A stretch of DNA of 49,502 nt from Alphaproteobacteria bacterium. Its GTDB lineage: Bacteria; Pseudomonadota; Alphaproteobacteria; Caulobacterales; Parvularculaceae. A program made the position numbers and the translations under genes. The notes beneath the pieces are model-generated. The model did not search any database. It saw only the letters and a program-made list of their open reading frames with translations, and had not been told where the DNA came from. Positions 17,142 through 25,671 of this stretch are shown here, piece by piece (the first letter of the stretch is position 1; each line of letters starts with the position of its first letter). Location: positions 1 through 49,502 of the forward strand of contig JAADIQ010000101.1 in NCBI GenBank assembly GCA_013151255.1, in the 5' to 3' direction.

Positions 17142-19784
17142 ATGACCATCGCCGCCCAGCACACTGAAACATTCAAGCACCCATCAATACGTTCTCTATA
17201 CGGATATTTTACCATGAAACCGTTCAACAAAAGATTTACAACCGCTCTCTTGTCAGTGCTGGTCCTTGCGGCCACCACGGCGCCAGCTTTTGCGGATGGC
17301 GCATCCAGCCGCGCGAAAGCCAGGTTAGCGCAGTTGCGCCAGCATGAAGTCGCACTGACGCAGATCAAATCGCAAATCGACGCGTTCAAAATCAAAGGCT
17401 CTTATTGCAAACCGATCCACCGCCAGGACAAGAGAGCCGACGAGACCGCTTTAAAAAACCTTTCAGACCGGGCGGCGCAGGAGATGCGCGGCGTATCAAA
17501 CATCCGGCGCATTCTGATCGCGACAATCACGCGTAATCAGACAGCACGCACCACGCTTGATCACGAAATTCCTGGCGGCACTGGTACAATCGTCGATGGG
17601 TCATTCTTTAGACCGTTCAACTATCTGAGGCGCGACATCAACATCGCGAAGGGGAAGAAGGCCAACGAACTCAGCGCCGCACCGACGCGCTCATGCGGGC
17701 AAAGCGGGACATCGGGCCAGCCGCCTAAAAAAGCCTTCGCGGTAAGTAACCCGCTCACCGAAATCGTCATGACCGCGCAATACACCGATGTGAAAATCCC
17801 GACATTGCCGAAACAGTTTTGTTACGAGGACGAAAGGCGCGCCTTAAAACGCATGCTGTCCGAGCTGCGCTCGGTAGCGCGCACAAACGCAGTAAACGCG
17901 CGCGAGCTTTCTGAAAAGCTCAGAGCACTAAAGAGCGACGTCTCGCAAAAAAGCAACGCCGCCTATGAAGCTGCTGATGCAGCGGCGAAGTCTGGCGACC
18001 GCGAGACGATGAACAATCAAGCCGCGCAAAAGCGCGCCTATGACGCCGCTTTGAAAAAGCTCGATGAGAAGATTGAAAAAGCCCGCGCCGACATGCGCAA
18101 ATGGAGAGGCGTTGTCGATAAGATTGATGCTGAAAGCGCCAAGGTCAATAACATCCCGGTGGTCGATTGCCTCGGTGCTGTAACGCTCGACGGCATGCTC
18201 GGTGCAACCGCTTTTCCTGGCGTCTATAAGAGTATCGGCGACGTCTCTTTAAAAGAGGTGGAGCTAATCGACGTCAACATCACCAAGACTTGCTTCAAGG
18301 AGGTCAAAGAAAGGTTCGTCATGGCCGCCAGCTCGGAACTTTCCAAAGCTGCTTATAATTTATCGCAGTGGACCCTGCGGCTTGATCAGATCGCCAGTAA
18401 TCTCGACCTTCTCTATCATAAAGAGGGCGTTACGGCAGCGACGATCACCAAAATGGAAGGCGCCCGTAATGAAGCCCGCCTTGAGGCCGCCAAGTGGGCG
18501 AAAATAAAAGCCCAGGCCGAGGCGATCGAAGCCAAAGCTAAAGCAATTGTTGTTGAAGACTGCACAGGCGCTGGCGGCGCGACCGAAATCGGCCGCCTCA
18601 TTCCTGGCTTTGGCCAATTGTCCGGCGACATTCCTGTGCCGGATCTGAAACCTTACGATCTGCCGGAAGTTCCGGAAATCGTCTGCACCTGGGAAGAGCT
18701 GCAAGCGCTGATCGCCAGGGCCGCAACCGCTCGGGAAGTAGCCGCCAACAATCGCAGCGAATGGGGCAAACGCATGGTCGCGCTCGGCCAATTGCTGTTC
18801 GTCGACAACACAACAACCTATCCGCGCGGGCCCGAATATGAAGCCCTGCTCGATGCCCGCGCGCAATACGAATATTGGAGCAACCAGCAAGACGTCGCCC
18901 ACAAAGTCTATTGGGCGCTGAAAGAAATGAAAGTCAGCAAATGTGAAGAACCGAAAAAATCGTCAATGTCGCTTCCGGGAAACACCACTGGCGGCTCGCT
19001 TGATGATGCGCTTCAAAACGCACGCAACACCGCGCCGACTTTCAACGGCGGCTCCAATAGCAGCGGCTATGGCCCGTATGGAAATGGGTATCCGCCGGTC
19101 TATGGCTATCCTGATTTCGACAAAATCCGCTTGCAGCGTCAGATGTATGGCCAACCGGGCTTTGACGGCAGTGAAGCCGAAGATGCTGTGCGCGACGCCG
19201 TCGATCGCGTCGAGCCCAAACCACAGGACGACCAGAACGATGACCACTCTTCGACAGGCGGTTATGGTTACAAAACCCAGAGCGAAACCGCTCAACCGGC
19301 TTCTGCTGAGGTTGAGGGCAAGCCCAAGAAACCTGCCTACCCTTCAACGAAAACCTCCGGTGCGAGCACGCCTACAAGCGGGCGAACGCAAGAGAACATG
19401 CGTGAGCCTGCTAATGCTTCGCCTACAAACAATCAGGGCGAAGCTAATGGCGAACACTCGGCGTCGTACGGGGTTGAGGTTCCGCGCGGTCAACTTACCA
19501 CACGCGGCGCCCTGTCCACCGGCGAGGTCCGTCAGGAAGAGTGCCAGGCATGCGGGGCGAAGCGTCAAACAACGCCGCAACCCGCCAATGGCGTCCAGAC
19601 GCAATCCCGCACCGATGCGACAGTCTTGTCCATCCCCAGCGCCAACAATAGCGGCAAGATGATCCAGGTCGCCCCGCCAACGCTGGTGATCACCCCTCAA
19701 GGCGGTTCAGCGCGAGACTATGGCTCGGCAGCCGAGTTTGAAGCCGCCACAAGCGGCCCGGCCACGCCGAGCGACGAAGACTAA
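17142..19784 (+). CDS. Large exported helical protein with repeated cysteine-bracketed modules (880 aa)
   Basis: I do not recognise this family. A signal peptide is encoded by MKPFNKRFTTALLSVLVLAA (ATG 17214), but the better ribosome site (GAAGGAA) serves ATG 17142, 24 codons upstream; I use 17142. The mature part contains about four modules of 90-120 residues rich in Ala, Lys, Glu and heptad-like helices, each opened and closed by a cysteine: SYC to RSC, KQFC to VVDC, KTC to VEDC, and EIVC to SKC. The last 240 residues are low-complexity: Gly/Tyr/Pro-rich (GYGPYGNGYPPVYGYP), then Ser/Thr/Pro/Gln-rich with one ECQAC pair. A periplasmic or surface scaffold is likely. It follows the CsgG-like gene, so export through or association with that protein is a reasonable inference. 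Confidence 0.75.
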   Translation: MTIAAQHTETFKHPSIRSLYGYFTMKPFNKRFTTALLSVLVLAATTAPAFADGASSRAKARLAQLRQHEVALTQIKSQIDAFKIKGSYCKPIHRQDKRADETALKNLSDRAAQEMRGVSNIRRILIATITRNQTARTTLDHEIPGGTGTIVDGSFFRPFNYLRRDINIAKGKKANELSAAPTRSCGQSGTSGQPPKKAFAVSNPLTEIVMTAQYTDVKIPTLPKQFCYEDERRALKRMLSELRSVARTNAVNARELSEKLRALKSDVSQKSNAAYEAADAAAKSGDRETMNNQAAQKRAYDAALKKLDEKIEKARADMRKWRGVVDKIDAESAKVNNIPVVDCLGAVTLDGMLGATAFPGVYKSIGDVSLKEVELIDVNITKTCFKEVKERFVMAASSELSKAAYNLSQWTLRLDQIASNLDLLYHKEGVTAATITKMEGARNEARLEAAKWAKIKAQAEAIEAKAKAIVVEDCTGAGGATEIGRLIPGFGQLSGDIPVPDLKPYDLPEVPEIVCTWEELQALIARAATAREVAANNRSEWGKRMVALGQLLFVDNTTTYPRGPEYEALLDARAQYEYWSNQQDVAHKVYWALKEMKVSKCEEPKKSSMSLPGNTTGGSLDDALQNARNTAPTFNGGSNSSGYGPYGNGYPPVYGYPDFDKIRLQRQMYGQPGFDGSEAEDAVRDAVDRVEPKPQDDQNDDHSSTGGYGYKTQSETAQPASAEVEGKPKKPAYPSTKTSGASTPTSGRTQENMREPANASPTNNQGEANGEHSASYGVEVPRGQLTTRGALSTGEVRQEECQACGAKRQTTPQPANGVQTQSRTDATVLSIPSANNSGKMIQVAPPTLVITPQGGSARDYGSAAEFEAATSGPATPSDED

Positions 19785-19809
19785 ACACGCACCAACACCA
19801 CCTGCGAAA

Positions 19810-19840
19810 CAAGGCCAGGAGAGAAATTCTCCGGGCCTTG
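19810..19840 (+). terminator. Terminator-like hairpin without a T-tract
   Basis: CAAGGCC-A-GGAGA and TCTCC-G-GGCCTTG pair as 7 + 5 bp with one A-G mismatch around GAAAT, 25 bp after the stop of the large helical protein gene. The following TTGCTGTTGG is only weakly T-rich, so the termination role is probable but not certain. Confidence 0.6.
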
Positions 19841-19904
19841 TTGCTGTTGGTCAAGCCTGTCAGCGCCATTGCCATAGTCCGTATCAATAGAATAAGACAC
19901 CTCT

Positions 19905-20609
19905 ATGAGCAGCCTTGACGATAGCCTTAAATGGGAGCTGAAAAACAACCCGCTATTTCGCGAGCTGGATGAGGCGACTTTTGATAATTTATTGCGCGCC
20001 GCCAAACCCAAAATATACAAAAGCCGCGCATCCATTTTTCATGAAGGCGATCCGGGAGGCAGCATGTTGATGGTGCTTTCCGGGCAAATCAAAATCACCT
20101 CGCTCGCGGCCAACGGAAAAGAATGCGTGCTGGCGTTTATGGGGCCTGGCGATGTGATCGGCGAGCTCACGGTGCTGGACGGCGGCGCCCGCACCGCATC
20201 AGCGCAGGTCATCGAAGCGTCGCGGGTTCTGGAACTCACCCGCAGCGCTTTCATGACAGTCCTGGAAAATAATCCGTCAACGGCGCTTAAAATCATTGAA
20301 ATCTTGTGCAAGCGCCTTCGCGCGACCTCGGAAATGGTAGAAGACGCAGCGCTGCTTGCCGCCGCGCCGCGGCTCGCCCGGACGCTGTTGCGTCTGGCGC
20401 GCTCTAACGGCGTACAAACCGATGACGGCGTTATTATCGACCTGCCGCTGTCGCAATCGACGCTAGGCGCTCACGCTGGGCTCTTACGAGAAAGCGTCAA
20501 CCGCCAATTGCGCGCCTGGGAAGCGGAGAAAACTGTTGATCGCCGCGATGACCGGATTATTATTCTGCGCGAGGATATTTTGAGCGACATCAGTGAAGGC
20601 AGCGCTTAA
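19905..20609 (+). CDS. Crp/Fnr-family transcription regulator
   Basis: The 234-residue protein has the cyclic-nucleotide-binding beta-roll at about 20-130, with IFHEGDPGGSMLMVLSGQIK and the phosphate-binding-cassette-like GDVIGELTVLDGGARTASAQ (Glu and Arg at the expected places for cAMP contact). A dimerisation helix (SAFMTVLENNPSTALKIIEI) and a winged helix follow, with recognition helix in LSQSTLGAHAGLLRESVNRQ. No N-terminal cysteine cluster is present, so it is not an FNR-type iron-sulfur sensor. With an adenylate-cyclase-like gene 5 kb away it is a plausible cAMP receptor, though the link is inferred. No strong ribosome site is seen ahead of ATG 19905. Confidence 0.9.
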   Translation: MSSLDDSLKWELKNNPLFRELDEATFDNLLRAAKPKIYKSRASIFHEGDPGGSMLMVLSGQIKITSLAANGKECVLAFMGPGDVIGELTVLDGGARTASAQVIEASRVLELTRSAFMTVLENNPSTALKIIEILCKRLRATSEMVEDAALLAAAPRLARTLLRLARSNGVQTDDGVIIDLPLSQSTLGAHAGLLRESVNRQLRAWEAEKTVDRRDDRIIILREDILSDISEGSA

Positions 20610-20961
20610 CCGCTGCACAAACCAGATCAGATGCGCCAGGCACTGGTCCCGCTGTCGAAACAACGGCCAGTTCCGCGTCTTTAGAGGAGAATATGGTTAC
20701 CGCCGCCCCTGTGCCCCATAAGCCACACCCCAAACAGGGCGTCGTTGCGAGCGTAGAGAAAATGCGCTACCGTCGATAAATGGTCGAGGCGCGAGGGACG
20801 CGCCCCGACCAAACCGGAGGGACAACCGAAAGACGCGCCATCGACGTCCCGATTCTTTTGACACCAGGAATTGAGAACCCCTCAAAATTTCCTGCGACAA
20901 AAGACTAGGAGTTGGTCTCGTCAGGCACAATTGCTGTGTCCAGCGAGATATTGGAGTACCA
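20610..20961. other. 350-bp leader region of the sigma-factor operon with a GC-rich hairpin
   Basis: No gene is seen. A hairpin at 20781-20811 (TGGTCG-A-GGCGCG / CGCGCC-C-CGACCA, loop AGGGA) has no T-tract and is followed by ACCGGAGGG. It lies 150 bp upstream of the sigma-factor start and may be part of its untranslated leader or a small RNA. GGAG six bases ahead of ATG 20962 serves the sigma gene. Confidence 0.45.
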
Positions 20962-21597
20962 ATGGCGCTGGACGATACCTCTTGCAGGCCCTCAGATCTT
21001 GCCCGTCATAGACTGGTAGATCGCGCTATTCGCAAACACGACCGCATGCTGGTGCAATGGTTAACGAAGAAATTCGGTGACCGGGAGGCGGCGCGCGATA
21101 TTGCCCAGAGCGCCTATTTGCGCATATGGCGTTATGCCGAACACAACGAGATCGATAATCCCCAGGCGCTGATATTCAAAACCGCAGCCAATCTTGCCGC
21201 AAATGAATTTCGCGCTCGCCATCGCATGCGCTTTATTGAGCGGATGGCGCCTCGCGCAGATGACGACACTGAGCATATTAGTATTGAAGATCTGGCTTCT
21301 GACGCCCCCTCTCCAGAACAAATAACTGTCGCAAGACAAGACCTCAAAACCAGCATCGCCGCCATAAAAAACCTGCCTGACCGCATTCGACACGCGTTTA
21401 TTTTGAGCCGGTTCGAAAATAAGAACTACCGCGAGATTGCCGGCGATATGAAAGTGTCAGAAAGCAGCGTCGAAAAATATATCATCGCTGCATTGAAGTT
21501 GCTGCGCGATGCATTGGAACAAACCCCGCCAAAATCAAAAACCGTCAATCGGCAAACGGGTCGCCGGCGGCAACAAAAAGTAACCGCAGATGAGTGA
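20962..21597 (+). CDS. ECF sigma factor, FecI-like
   Basis: The 211-residue protein contains the two usual ECF parts. Region 2 spans about residues 25-90 (FGDREAARDIAQSAYLRIWR, then NPQALIFKTAANLAANEFRA). Region 4 spans about 130-185 (LPDRIRHAFILSRFENKNYR and EIAGDMKVSESSVEKYII, the helix-turn-helix for the -35 element). The linker is acidic and the C-terminal tail basic. It overlaps the FecR gene by 8 bp and heads a sigma / anti-sigma / TonB-receptor cassette, the arrangement of iron-siderophore FecI systems in which a ligand at the receptor frees the sigma factor. It would direct RNA polymerase to the receptor operon. Confidence 0.93.
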   Translation: MALDDTSCRPSDLARHRLVDRAIRKHDRMLVQWLTKKFGDREAARDIAQSAYLRIWRYAEHNEIDNPQALIFKTAANLAANEFRARHRMRFIERMAPRADDDTEHISIEDLASDAPSPEQITVARQDLKTSIAAIKNLPDRIRHAFILSRFENKNYREIAGDMKVSESSVEKYIIAALKLLRDALEQTPPKSKTVNRQTGRRRQQKVTADE

Positions 21598-22573
21598 CAT
21601 TATTTCATACAGGTCTGCTAAACGCCCAACGGAAGAAGCCGCTTTGTGGCGCGCAAAGAAAATGTCAGGCACCATGTCAGGCGATGAACGAGCGACTTTT
21701 GCTCATTGGCTGGAAGCGTCCCAAGCCAATCGCATCGCCTTTGAGCGTTTAGAAGATACGTTGGCCGCAACAGACATAGCGGCGCATACGATCTTGTCTG
21801 AGAAATTTGAAGATGAGCTATATGAAGAGGCGCAAAATTCTACCGCGTGGAGAATGCCCGCGCTGGCCGCCTCCATAGGGTTCGTATTTCTTACTCTGTC
21901 GGCAACATTGTTCTTCAACTATTCACCTCGTCCACAAGCTCAACTCTACGCAACAGCGGTTGGCGAAACCCGTTCTGTCAGCCTTGACGACGGCAGCATC
22001 ATTAATATGAACACCGATACGACATTGGCGGTTGAGTATAATCGTTCCGAAAGAATCGTAAGCTTCGAACAGGGCGAAGCGATATTTAATGTCGAACGCG
22101 ACAAAGCCAAGCCGTTCATTGTTGAATTGCCGTTAGTTGAAATCATTGTAACCGGAACGACCTTTAATGTCCTGTCGTCCAGTGACAATACGGAAATATT
22201 CGTTGTTTCCGGAACCGTCCGGGTCAAGCCTATTTCAGGCCAGATGCTTACGCTCGGCAATGGCGATAGCGTATATATTGATCGCAACGGCGCGGCCGGC
22301 TCTATCGCACCATTCGATCCCATTGATGTTCTTGCATGGACAACCGGAAAGCTGCGCTTCACAGAATCTCCACTCCACGAAGTTGTCGATGAGCTTAACC
22401 GGTACTTTAACAAAAAAATTATCCTACGTGGTGAATCACTTTCAATGCTTCCGGTGACCGGTGAATTTGATGCAACAGATCAAACAGCTGCAATCGACGC
22501 TATCACACTAATTTTCGACCTTGATAGCAAGATTGAAGCTGGCGCAGTTATCTTGTCCAAAAAGGATGGGTGA
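21590..22573 (+). CDS. FecR-type transmembrane anti-sigma sensor
   Basis: The 327-residue product begins with a cytoplasmic DUF4880-like segment (EEAALWRAKKMSGTMSGDER, FAHWLEASQANRIAFERLED) that should hold the sigma factor. One TM follows near residues 88-107 (MPALAASIGFVFLTLSATLF), then a periplasmic FecR domain (TAVGETRSVSLDDGSIINMN, FNVERDKAKPFIVELP, VTGTTFNVLSS) and a C-terminal STN-like part (SPLHEVVDELNRYFNKKI). The order is the standard one for trans-envelope signalling. It starts inside the sigma-factor gene and ends one base before the receptor ATG, so all three genes are coupled. Confidence 0.93.
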   Translation: MSDIISYRSAKRPTEEAALWRAKKMSGTMSGDERATFAHWLEASQANRIAFERLEDTLAATDIAAHTILSEKFEDELYEEAQNSTAWRMPALAASIGFVFLTLSATLFFNYSPRPQAQLYATAVGETRSVSLDDGSIINMNTDTTLAVEYNRSERIVSFEQGEAIFNVERDKAKPFIVELPLVEIIVTGTTFNVLSSSDNTEIFVVSGTVRVKPISGQMLTLGNGDSVYIDRNGAAGSIAPFDPIDVLAWTTGKLRFTESPLHEVVDELNRYFNKKIILRGESLSMLPVTGEFDATDQTAAIDAITLIFDLDSKIEAGAVILSKKDG

Positions 22574-25500
22574 ATGCGCAGCCCCCATCTCACCTTGCTT
22601 TCCTGCACGCTTGCCGCGATGGCAATATCTCTCGGCAGCGCGCTAGCCGAAGAGCACTTGCAGATCGTTGAGATTGACATTGCGCAGACCTATCCAGGAC
22701 AGAAAACGGCTGACGACAAATTTTCCCTGGAAACCATCCTAGGCGAGATTCACCGTCAGTTTGGCTGGTCGTTTATATTTGACAGCAGGGTGGTGTCAGG
22801 AAAAACGATTAAGCCGATAAAGAATTCATCCGATTTGGAAAACACACTTGCAGACCACCTTTCTGAAACGGGCCTGCTACTAAAAGAAATTTCCGATAAT
22901 ACTTTTGTGATTACAGCCATACCGAGTACGGACGAATCTAAAGTGAGGGCGCCACAGGAGAAAACAAAGCCGTTTAATGACGTCATTATTGTCACGTCAT
23001 CATCAGCGGTAAAAAGCTCTCCGGCGATATCAGGAAAAATATTCGAGCTGGATGAGCAGTATTTAAATTACTTCAACGCCGCAACACCCGATCGTGCGAT
23101 CTTTGATTTACCTCAGACGCTCGCATCTATAACGCCAACAAACACCGTTTTATTTGGCGCACTCGCTGGTGTCAGCTTCTTGGATATGCGCGGCCTGGGA
23201 ACCAACCGTAGTATGGTGCTCGTCAATGGGCGCCCTGTCACTCCAACTTTCAACGAGCCAGGCCCTGAATTTGGCGTTGATCTTAATCGCTTCGCAACGC
23301 CATTTCTCGAGCGTGTTGAAGTCCAAACGACGCCCTCCAGTGCGCGGCATGGCAGCGGCGCAACGGTCGGAGCGGTCAATTTTGTTCTACGCTCAAACCT
23401 GAAAGGCGCAGAAGCGGGAGCGCATTACGGAGTATCCAAATACGGAGATCGCGAACAGCTGTCGATGTATTTCCTTGGCGGAAAGGATTTTTTACAAAAT
23501 AGCGCCAATGTCACTTTCGGCGTATACCTAGCGCAAAGCACCGGGCTTATCGGCGCTGACAGATCGGTTACGAGCGAGGGTTTCGGCCTAAGCGGCTTCA
23601 CTGAAAAAGGGCGGTTACAGGGCGTTGTCTTGGAAAACGGATCGTTTGCGCCATTCCCAGGAGGCGGATCGTTTGTTCCAAACCTGGATGGGACAGTTTC
23701 ACCATTTATTGGCTCGCCCGACCAACTGTTTAACGCAATTAGCCCCACCACGATTCTCCCAGAACTTGACCGATTCATGGGCTACATGTCCAGCTCGGCA
23801 AATATTTCAAACTCGCTACGTGTGTATGCGGAAATCGAAGCGGGCTTGAATGCAACCAAGCTGCAAATCGCTCCCGTCCCGGCCGCACGCACCCGGGGGC
23901 CCGATCTGGTCATCGGAAGCGGGGCTGCAATTCCAATTGATAACCCGACATTGCCCCAGTCGGTGCTTGACCTGGTTCAAGATAATTTTGGCGTCCCTGT
24001 ACAGTCTGTTGTCCTTGATCGTCGCTACGTTGAGCTTGGGCCACGGCGCGACAAACTTAACAGGCTCTACATAGATCTTGCCATCGGCGCAGAGGTTTCA
24101 AGGAACGAAAAGGAACGATATGCATTGTCGTATCGATTTGGCAGAACCGGAACTGACTGGTCTATTCGTAACAGAGTGAACGCAGGTAACCTATCTACTG
24201 CGCTTCAACCAGACCTTTGTGAAGCGACCCCGGGATGTGCGACAATAGATCTTTTTACACCCGCCGGCATATCCCCCCAAGCACAAGAATTTATAAGAAC
24301 GCCGCCAATACGTTCCAAATACATCCTCGAACGACATGAAATCTCCATTTCAGCCAGTAATTCTCTTTCCGGCATACTCGCAGACGACATCACCCTTCAA
24401 GCCGGCGCCGATTTTGAATATTCATTGATGAAAATCATTGCCCGATCCAACCCGGATATCATTTTAATCGGCACCGACGACACTCCCGACGCCAGGGGAA
24501 CAATTTTTAATACTGACCTCTATGGCAACGTCGCCCTACCCTTCCTAAGCCCTGAAAGCCAGATAGGAGCGCTGGAAGTTACAACCGATTTTAGATTTAC
24601 CACGTCATCCGTGTACGATTCTTTTACAAACCTTGAGGCCCGTGCAACCTGGCGGCCGAACGACATGGTTGAATTGTCTGCATTTGGACATCGCGGCCAT
24701 CGTGCGCCTGGCATAACTGAATTGTTCGCCGTATCCACCAGGGCCGGATTTCCGGCATTCGATCCCTGCGGCAGTGGTTTGGGATCCGCCTCAGCAATAA
24801 TTGTTGAAAATTGCCTGAGCAATACACCACTTGGCGTCGGTAGCGGCTTCACACAGGATAATTCGCTTGCGCAGCACACCTTTTTTGGTAACCCGAACTT
24901 AGCGTCGGAGGAAGTAAAATTTTACGGCGCCAGCGCCACAATCAGACCGACAGAAATCACTACTTACCTGCCAGGACAAATGGGTATTACTGCAACATGG
25001 CACTCATATCAGATTACGAACCAAATTCTTTTTCCTGATGATAGTGTGTTTGACTGTTATTCCAGCGTCAGTTTTTCCGATGACAGTTGCGGGATTAATC
25101 CGCTTACAGGCGCGCCCCGGATTATCCGCAACCCGGTCACACGACAAATTACCTCAATTGAAGAATCTGCCAGAAACTTTGGTGCGATCAATTGGCGAGG
25201 GCTGGATATTGAAGCGCATTACGTCCTGAAGCCGGAGGCAAACGGCTTGTTTGATGAGCTCTGGATTAACCTCCTTCATACCTATACTGATCGTGTGGTG
25301 TCTGTTAATCAACAAGGTGATGCAGAGCGTTTAGAAGGACTATTGGGTTTTCCACGCCATCAAAGCCTCGCTTCTGCGGGGGTTAACCGGGGGCCTATTA
25401 GTCTTGCAATTTTGTTCAACCGCCGTGGCAAGGTGTTGACGGCCAGAACCAATAACCCATTTGCAAAAGTCCCCGCTGTCTTCTATCTCGACACCAGCCT

Positions 25501-25663
25501 TCGAGTAGAATTGAATAAGAATATCTATTTTCAATTTGGCGTCGAAAACCTGCTCGACAGAGATCCACCGCTTGCGTCCTTCTCTTTTTTTAATAACAGG
25601 CCGACAAATTTCTACGATTTTATTGGCCGCCGGTACTCTTTCTCAACGCGGATAAAATTCTAA
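22574..25663 (+). CDS. TonB-dependent outer-membrane receptor with N-terminal signalling (STN) domain
   Basis: The 1029-residue protein has a signal peptide (LTLLSCTLAAMAISLGSALA), an STN secretin/TonB N-terminal domain at about 50-115 (FSLETILGEIHRQFGWSFIF, LLLKEISDNTFVI), a plug domain (about 150-270, with FLDMRGLGTNRSMVLVNGRP and VEVQTTPSSARHGSGATVGA) and a 22-strand-type barrel ending in the aromatic YSFSTRIKF. It starts directly at the stop of the FecR gene. It is in the size range of heterotypic receptors that import siderophores or other large ligands. Cysteines are confined to extracellular-looking loops (ATPGCATID, FDPCGSG, DDSCGIN). The ligand is unknown. Local DNA is more A+T-rich than the flanks. 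Confidence 0.94.
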   Translation: MRSPHLTLLSCTLAAMAISLGSALAEEHLQIVEIDIAQTYPGQKTADDKFSLETILGEIHRQFGWSFIFDSRVVSGKTIKPIKNSSDLENTLADHLSETGLLLKEISDNTFVITAIPSTDESKVRAPQEKTKPFNDVIIVTSSSAVKSSPAISGKIFELDEQYLNYFNAATPDRAIFDLPQTLASITPTNTVLFGALAGVSFLDMRGLGTNRSMVLVNGRPVTPTFNEPGPEFGVDLNRFATPFLERVEVQTTPSSARHGSGATVGAVNFVLRSNLKGAEAGAHYGVSKYGDREQLSMYFLGGKDFLQNSANVTFGVYLAQSTGLIGADRSVTSEGFGLSGFTEKGRLQGVVLENGSFAPFPGGGSFVPNLDGTVSPFIGSPDQLFNAISPTTILPELDRFMGYMSSSANISNSLRVYAEIEAGLNATKLQIAPVPAARTRGPDLVIGSGAAIPIDNPTLPQSVLDLVQDNFGVPVQSVVLDRRYVELGPRRDKLNRLYIDLAIGAEVSRNEKERYALSYRFGRTGTDWSIRNRVNAGNLSTALQPDLCEATPGCATIDLFTPAGISPQAQEFIRTPPIRSKYILERHEISISASNSLSGILADDITLQAGADFEYSLMKIIARSNPDIILIGTDDTPDARGTIFNTDLYGNVALPFLSPESQIGALEVTTDFRFTTSSVYDSFTNLEARATWRPNDMVELSAFGHRGHRAPGITELFAVSTRAGFPAFDPCGSGLGSASAIIVENCLSNTPLGVGSGFTQDNSLAQHTFFGNPNLASEEVKFYGASATIRPTEITTYLPGQMGITATWHSYQITNQILFPDDSVFDCYSSVSFSDDSCGINPLTGAPRIIRNPVTRQITSIEESARNFGAINWRGLDIEAHYVLKPEANGLFDELWINLLHTYTDRVVSVNQQGDAERLEGLLGFPRHQSLASAGVNRGPISLAILFNRRGKVLTARTNNPFAKVPAVFYLDTSLRVELNKNIYFQFGVENLLDRDPPLASFSFFNNRPTNFYDFIGRRYSFSTRIKF

Positions 25664-25671
25664 TCGCGCGT

